Below are positions 32,501 to 36,132 of a stretch of DNA of 36,132 bases, piece by piece. The stretch is from Methylacidiphilales bacterium. Its GTDB lineage: Bacteria; Verrucomicrobiota; Verrucomicrobiia; Methylacidiphilales; UBA1321. A program made the translations under genes and the position numbers. The first letter of the stretch is position 1; every line of letters begins with the position of its first letter. The DNA lies in assembly GCA_021272315.1 (NCBI GenBank), contig JAJSLI010000025.1, positions 1 to 36,132 on the forward strand, given 5' to 3'. The notes beneath the pieces are model-generated. The model did no database searches and was not told where the DNA came from. It saw only the letters and a program-made list of their open reading frames with translations.

Positions 32501-32935
32501 CGTCGGGATGCTTGAGCTGTAATCCGTCGCACCCGAGCCTGCGGTGTACAGATTGGTTCCGCTGTAGCTGAGAAGAGTCGCCAGATTGGAAAAATAGGGC
32601 GCCGTGCGCTGCGGGACGGCATAGGTGCTGGCAGTTGGAATGTAAAGGTTGTTGGTGGCGTTGCCGAGGGTCGAGGAGTAATCGGTCGAGAGCGTCGGGT
32701 CGGCGATCTCAGCCCGCAAGAGGGAGACGACCTGGGCGAGGCCGCCCTGGGCAATCTGGTCAGCCGGCAAGGCCTGCGCGTAACTCGAGGTCGCGACGCG
32801 ATCCAGCGAAGAGATTGAAACGAACGAGACGAGCAGGATGCTGAGAAGGGCCAGAAACAGCAGCGTGATGACCAGGGCCATGCTCTGCCGGCTTCTTCGC
32901 ACTGCCGGGGTTGTCGGGAAAACGGGGGATTTCAT
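29501..32935 (-). CDS. Verru_Chthon cassette protein A; GspK-like large pseudopilin
   Basis: A 1,144-residue exported protein. After an 18-residue leader (RRSRQS) comes the hydrophobic helix MALVITLLFLALLSILLV, with no Glu at position 5, as in GspK of type II secretion. The long head is rich in Asn/Thr/Ser/Tyr and ends with TRIKAEEEAAVRAIAE and GERRYWLHVAIDRYTGQVV, the closing signature of Verru_Chthon cassette protein A. It probably caps a pseudopilus-like fibre at the cell surface. It lies 23 bases behind C and overlaps the downstream secreted-protein gene. Confidence 0.85.
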   Translation of the reverse strand: MKSPVFPTTPAVRRSRQSMALVITLLFLALLSILLVSFVSISSLDRVATSSYAQALPADQIAQGGLAQVVSLLRAEIADPTLSTDYSSTLGNATNNLYIPTASTYAVPQRTAPYFSNLATLLSYSGTNLYTAGSGATDYSSSIPTTNLSANGRYISISRWSKPQLTTSTNNFPVPNWILVTRGGLQSFSTYNSTLANSAALNTNYVVGRYAYIVYDTSGLLDANVAGYSSGAAASAGGKGLMPWADLTQLTNSISQADVDNLVNWRNATTATPATSYVTNVYAAATNSGFMAVANGDTCFLSRQELIKYALQATNSVTGNADWTNALPYLTTFSRELNGPSWGPTTPAGDTKTTYAYAANQYTVGSFNPRIPNPRVQTGGWLRNNGLTAVAGEPLVKYRFPLDKLALLEATTNAAAWSANGTLIEKYFGLDYVTTGTEPSNGFYRHWNYPTTNSAYVHGVLSGTNGIMSLDDVATENREPDFFELLQAGMLSGSLGKPGVNSVTGFPNAGRYDKYPVNSSGSTSFVDPDDKATLQIMRIGANIIDQWGAENFPTTITYTLGSSTISVEGIKDLPYPCAAYFNVYASNSGVTGNPTATYTTPLPPFNFYLYFGLWNPHQAPSSVNSANYPTAFRFYPFYNSTENGAASLTCCDSFVAGFANDNIPSKPNTEESWFYNGGTTENGTSQTAHTYILMINSAPSGIPFSYAPTTSSDDYREPALAVGTAVGGTAPSPWNTNACLVLPPLTNFPNAGEKANHDGAAGFPSPSSGVGGPNYAWNCQYDVRFVMPVQFQDAAGNWHTYSTFAGIDDQGGAFPNGTYYEAYPAFGWGQPPTTPSLSCGVVMKCDPRTFRFGGGFGSSTNDVNLPLANSSGMPGGGVTMPPVSQFAPFGSSTPYRMDLWAENDSTNASGGYMDLDGVYRWGDAHNTYQLSTVTSPLFTGASANRPVILNRPFQSVAEMGYAFRDMPWKTLDLFSPNSADSGLLDLFTLSDAPITAGRVNPNTPYPQVLAALISGATMSTSNGAVSSANALTVANAITNVTTTTPFVSPADMVNEFMTNSAITTMAPTRIKAEEEAAVRAIAESANTRTWNFLIDIIGQSGRYPTSASSLNNFVVEGERRYWLHVAIDRYTGQVVAQQLEVVNE

Positions 32936-32958
32936 CTTGATGTCTTATCGGGAACGTA

Positions 32959-33825
32959 TCAGAACGCCGGGCAGGCCACCCAGCGTTCAAAACATTGGAG
33001 GCCCTCACCAAGACCGAGGCCCTGCGGGTAAGACGAATAAAAGGCGGGGGTCAGGACGGTCTGGTCCCAGCACGCCTTGACCCCGGAGTAGTTGGTGGTC
33101 CCGTTGACAAAATTGGTGGCGGCGGCGAACGAATTTTGGATACTCGCGAGCTGGTTGGTGGAAAGCGCCGCCATGCTCTGGTTTCCGATCACGGCCATGG
33201 CGACATCAATCGCCACCACGGCATTGGTCGAATTGTAACCGGTGTATTCACTCAGAGGGTACAGCTTGCCGTCGGTGCGGCGAAAGGCGAGGAGGAAGCC
33301 CACCACGCCGGGCGCCATCTGCCGTGGGGTGGCGTTTTGCAGCAGCGAGGTCATGTCTCCTTGAAAGGCGATGTTTTGGGAGCTCGACCACGGCACGGCG
33401 AGGTCGGAACGCTCGAGGACTTGATTGGTGGAGTTGAGTGTGTAGATCACCAGGTAAAGGTCCCGGACCGCCGTGGTCGACGTGCTGGGCACGCCCGGCA
33501 ACCGGGTATAGAAGGCGTTGGTGGCGCTCGTTCCGGTAAAATAATAAAGACCGCTGCTGGTATTCGTTGGCGTAGTGGCTGGCGCCCCGGTTCCAAAAAT
33601 GGGAAGGTCCCCGCGAAAGACCGCGCGCTCCAGGTCGTCGTTGATCATGTCGGCCATGGAACGCGCCTTGGTAAAATTATCGATGCGGCCTTGCTCCGCG
33701 TGCCAGGCCTGTTCGGTCATGTTGGTGATCTGCACCATCGCGAACATCATGAAAGTCAGGATGGATACCGCCGCCAGCATCTCGATGAGGGTAAAGCTGC
33801 GCAGTGAAGAAAAGGAACGCCTCAT
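32959..33825 (-). CDS. Verru_Chthon cassette protein C; GspJ-like pseudopilin
   Basis: A 288-residue pseudopilin. The 10-residue leader MRRSFSSLRS is followed by FTLIEMLAAVSILTFMMFA, with Glu5 present, and a helix (ARSMADMINDDLERAVFRGD) like that of GspJ. A larger in-frame reading to 34242 is possible, but the ATG at 33825 overlaps the stop of B in an ATGA junction and gives a proper leader. It is the middle gene of B-C-A. Confidence 0.84.
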   Translation of the reverse strand: MRRSFSSLRSFTLIEMLAAVSILTFMMFAMVQITNMTEQAWHAEQGRIDNFTKARSMADMINDDLERAVFRGDLPIFGTGAPATTPTNTSSGLYYFTGTSATNAFYTRLPGVPSTSTTAVRDLYLVIYTLNSTNQVLERSDLAVPWSSSQNIAFQGDMTSLLQNATPRQMAPGVVGFLLAFRRTDGKLYPLSEYTGYNSTNAVVAIDVAMAVIGNQSMAALSTNQLASIQNSFAAATNFVNGTTNYSGVKACWDQTVLTPAFYSSYPQGLGLGEGLQCFERWVACPAF

Positions 33826-34388
33826 GGTAACGCGATCAGGGTGGTCAACTCGTAGTGGTTTCCCGGGTTGTTGCTGTTCGTCGGCATGGCTGCGGCAAGC
33901 GGCCACCAGAGCATGAGGTGGACCTGAGCCAGGTGCGATCCGGTTACGGCATTGGTACCCGCCTGATAAAAGAGATTGTAAGTGGGAGTCACCGTCCCTG
34001 ATTGCGACGGCGACGTTCCGTCGTCCGCCACACCCGAAGCATTGGTCAGGTAGGAGCCGCTGCTTGAGTAGGTGACATTCAGCGGCGGCAGGGCGAATCC
34101 GGCGATCGTGTTCGTCGGAAGGGATCGGCGGGTCGTGATCAGGAGGGAAGCAAGGTTGGCCGCCTGAATCTGGTCGTTGGAATCCTTGTTGTTCTGGATT
34201 CCAACCGTGAACATACCGGCGAGGGCCGCCAGCACAAAGCAAAAAATGCCCAGCGCCACCACGACTTCAACCAAGGTGAAGGAAGCCAAAGCCGTGGCTC
34301 GCGGAAGAGATTGGGGTTGAATCATGTGCTGCGAGCTGGTTCCACAATATTCCAGAGAATGCCTCTGATATCCCGTCGATAATCGCAC
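33822..34388 (-). CDS. Verru_Chthon cassette protein B; GspI-like pseudopilin
   Basis: A pseudopilin with the motif FTLVEVVVALGIFCFVLAA and Glu5, followed by a helix (QAANLASLLITTRR) and a Gly/Thr/Ser-rich head. Two starts are possible: GTG at 34388 has a strong AAAGGAG five bases upstream but gives a 36-residue leader; ATG at 34325 gives a normal 15-residue leader (MIQPQSLPRATALAS) but has no ribosome-binding site. The GTG is listed here because of the site. It is the first gene of the operon, and its stop overlaps the start of C. Confidence 0.8.
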   Translation of the reverse strand: MRLSTGYQRHSLEYCGTSSQHMIQPQSLPRATALASFTLVEVVVALGIFCFVLAALAGMFTVGIQNNKDSNDQIQAANLASLLITTRRSLPTNTIAGFALPPLNVTYSSSGSYLTNASGVADDGTSPSQSGTVTPTYNLFYQAGTNAVTGSHLAQVHLMLWWPLAAAMPTNSNNPGNHYELTTLIALP

Positions 34389-34618
34389 GCTTTCTCCTTT
34401 ACAAAGCATTTACAACTTTTACCACGTAATTCAAGGAGCGACAACAGATTCACGATGCTCTCTGGTGCAAATTTACCGGCATGGAGCGGTTGTTCGTGTA
34501 ATGTCTGACAAGTTCCTTTATCAATTCGTTTCAATGGCTGCCTTCGGAGCCTTTTGATAAGTCCGTAAAGATCGAAGGGAGATGTTCCGGCTAACGTCGT
34601 CCTCATCACGCAGATCCT

Positions 34619-36132
34619 ATGGCGAATCAATCCAAGAAAAAGATGGTGGCAGGGAGTGAAGGTTGCACGAAGGCCGTCAGGAAAGTTGCGTTGGCTCCGT
34701 CGCTGCCGTCCTGGTTCAGTCACGATTGGCTTTGGGGGCTGATCCTGGTTCTGGCCGTCATTGTGGTTTATCAGCCGGTGTGGTATGCCGGATTTATCTG
34801 GGATGACGACCTACTCGTCACGGCCAACTCGTGCGTTATCGGGCCGCTCGGGCTGAAAGAAATCTGGACGACAAGCGCCGGGGACATCAGCCCGTTAACG
34901 TTTACCACGTTTTGGGTTGAACACGCGCTCTGGGGATTGGCGCCGCTGCCCTATCACCTGGTGAATGTTTTGCTGCACGGGATCTGCGCGGTCGTGCTCT
35001 GGCGGGTGTTGCGGAGTTTGCAGGTGCCGGGGGCATGGCTGGGGGCGGCACTCTGGGCCCTCCATCCGGTGGAGGTGGAATCGGTGGCGTGGGTCAGCGA
35101 GACAAAGAATACGCAATCGGGTTTGTTCTTCCTACTCTCGATTCTTTTTTTTGTGCGGTGGCTAAGAGCAAAAGACCTCGACAGACGAACCGGCAGCGGT
35201 GGAAACTATGGGTTAACCTTGCTTTTTGCCGCTCTGGCGATGGCCAGCAAGTCGTCCACGGTAATATTGCCGGTGGTCCTTTGCTTGAGCGCCTGGTGGG
35301 TGGAAGGCCGGTGGCGGTGGCGCAACTTGGCGAGAGTGGCGCCCGTCTTTCTCATGTCCATCGCAGCGAGCGCCTTATCGCTATGGACGGTAAAGCTGAA
35401 TCTGGCGGCAGCCACCGATTCCCAACCGGTGCGGACTTGGCCGGAGCGCCTGGTGAACGCGGGCGTCGCGGTCTGGTTTTATCTGGGCAAGCTGCTGTGG
35501 CCTCACCCGTTGAACACGATATATCCGCGCTGGCAGATCAATGCCGGATGGTGGGTTTCGTATCTGCCGCTGCTGGCCGTGATCATCGTGCTGGTTATTT
35601 TGTGGCTCAAACGCGAGTCGTGGTCGCGTCCCTGGTTTTTCGTCTTCGCCTATTTCCTGGTGGCGTTACTTCCAGTGCTGGGATTGGTTGACCATTATAT
35701 TCTTCGTTATTCGCTGGTCTTCGATCACTTCCAATATTTGGCCGGCATGGGGCCGTTGGCGTTGGCTGGGGCGGGGTTGTTCATGCTTTCGCATGTCGTC
35801 ATTCCGGGGAGACGGTGGCTGCAAGCGACCCTTGGTGCCGGATTGCTGCTCATCCTCGGAACTTTGAGTTGGCAGCGAACCGGGGACTTTAAAAACGAGG
35901 AGACGCTCTGGAGCCATATCTTGGCTTGGAATCCGAACTGCTGGTTGGGCCACTACAACCTTGGCAATGATCTCGTACAGAAGGGGCAGGCGGACGAGGC
36001 GATCGACCAGTACCAAAAGGCCCTGGAAATCAAGCCCAACTATATGGAAGCCCACTACAACCTCGGCAATGCCCTTTTGCATAGGGGACAACTGGATGAG
36101 GCGATAGCCCATTATCAAAAAGCCGTGGAGAT
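34619..36132 (+). CDS. TMTC-like multi-pass membrane protein with TPR repeats, partial
   Basis: At least 504 residues, running off the window. A cytoplasmic lysine-rich start precedes a first membrane helix (WLWGLILVLAVIVVYQPV), the WDDDLLV region with adjacent Asp residues, and ALHPVEVESVAWVSETKNTQSGLFF, which is the DUF1736/TMTC signature. About ten helices are visible, then TPR repeats from about residue 441 (LGHYNLGNDLVQKGQADEA; AHYNLGNALLHRGQLDEA). Eukaryotic TMTCs are O-mannosyltransferases; bacterial members are presumed lipid-linked-sugar glycosyltransferases. It is divergent from the pseudopilin operon. A full-length family member would carry several more TPRs. Confidence 0.85.
   Translation, partial: MANQSKKKMVAGSEGCTKAVRKVALAPSLPSWFSHDWLWGLILVLAVIVVYQPVWYAGFIWDDDLLVTANSCVIGPLGLKEIWTTSAGDISPLTFTTFWVEHALWGLAPLPYHLVNVLLHGICAVVLWRVLRSLQVPGAWLGAALWALHPVEVESVAWVSETKNTQSGLFFLLSILFFVRWLRAKDLDRRTGSGGNYGLTLLFAALAMASKSSTVILPVVLCLSAWWVEGRWRWRNLARVAPVFLMSIAASALSLWTVKLNLAAATDSQPVRTWPERLVNAGVAVWFYLGKLLWPHPLNTIYPRWQINAGWWVSYLPLLAVIIVLVILWLKRESWSRPWFFVFAYFLVALLPVLGLVDHYILRYSLVFDHFQYLAGMGPLALAGAGLFMLSHVVIPGRRWLQATLGAGLLLILGTLSWQRTGDFKNEETLWSHILAWNPNCWLGHYNLGNDLVQKGQADEAIDQYQKALEIKPNYMEAHYNLGNALLHRGQLDEAIAHYQKAVE

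Noticed and set aside
31562-32515. 317-codon plus-strand frame inside cassette gene A
   Set aside because: Arg/Gly/Val-rich shadow with no recognisable domain, opposite a gene with conserved ends.
32959-34242. Single 427-residue product covering cassette C and part of the B region
   Set aside because: The upstream half is out of frame with B and lacks motifs; the ATGA junction and prepilin leader place the real start at 33825.
34322-34723. 133-codon minus-strand frame between the operon and the TMTC-like gene
   Set aside because: It overlaps both neighbours' starts, has no ribosome site and no recognisable motif. The region is better read as divergent promoter space.

Overview
The window is GC-rich bacterial chromosome, most likely from Verrucomicrobiota. 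The strongest evidence is a set of four pseudopilin-like genes matching the Verru_Chthon cassette proteins A-D, a group named after Verrucomicrobium and Chthoniobacter. Prepilin leaders ending in Ala or Ser before FTLxE, a large secreted heparinase-like protein, a TMTC-like membrane/TPR protein and abundant palindromic intergenic repeats fit that assignment. Species cannot be read from the sequence.

Positions 1-14,800 are mostly housekeeping genes. After the tail of an IS110-type transposase come ychF, a cyclic-nucleotide-binding sensor kinase on the opposite strand, and a forward run of cyclophilin, ruvX, truA and trmL. A reverse block follows (lipoprotein, coiled-coil membrane protein, NYN/YacP protein, a 34-residue basic peptide), then a YfcE-type phosphodiesterase, lspA, a secreted protein, bioB, a GT9 glycosyltransferase, a four-repeat HNH_repeat-like protein with a textbook terminator, recO, and a membrane-anchored S9 prolyl oligopeptidase.

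Positions 14,800-22,000 hold rpsU with a near-consensus promoter and terminator, a Gly/Tyr-rich secreted protein, a NamZ/DUF1343 muramidase-like protein, an orphan RelE-like protein, an alpha/beta hydrolase, prs, a GT4 glycosyltransferase, panC and tRNA-His(GTG).

Positions 22,000-36,132 are the most distinctive part. A pseudopilin operon B-C-A plus an extra secreted protein reads leftward from about 34.4 kb. The D pseudopilin sits 6 kb away, 20-30 bases behind a 1,178-residue heparinase II/III-like protein. Between the two halves lie a LacI-type regulator and a 2-hydroxyacid dehydrogenase with an altered catalytic residue. The four pseudopilins resemble the GspH, I, J and K tip subunits of type II secretion, including loss of Glu5 in the GspK-like member. 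The arrangement suggests a regulated polysaccharide-attack locus coupled to a pseudopilus-like surface or secretion structure. A TMTC-like protein diverges from the operon and runs off the window.

A second layer is repeats: palindromic elements lie exactly at the stop codons of six genes (ychF, the sensor kinase, the phosphodiesterase, lspA, bioB, panC), with two copies of a longer TTTCGCACGGAGG hairpin nearby. No stretch over 300 bases lacks a gene; the longest gaps are the repeat-bearing convergent junctions and the 230-290 base divergent region before the TMTC-like gene.
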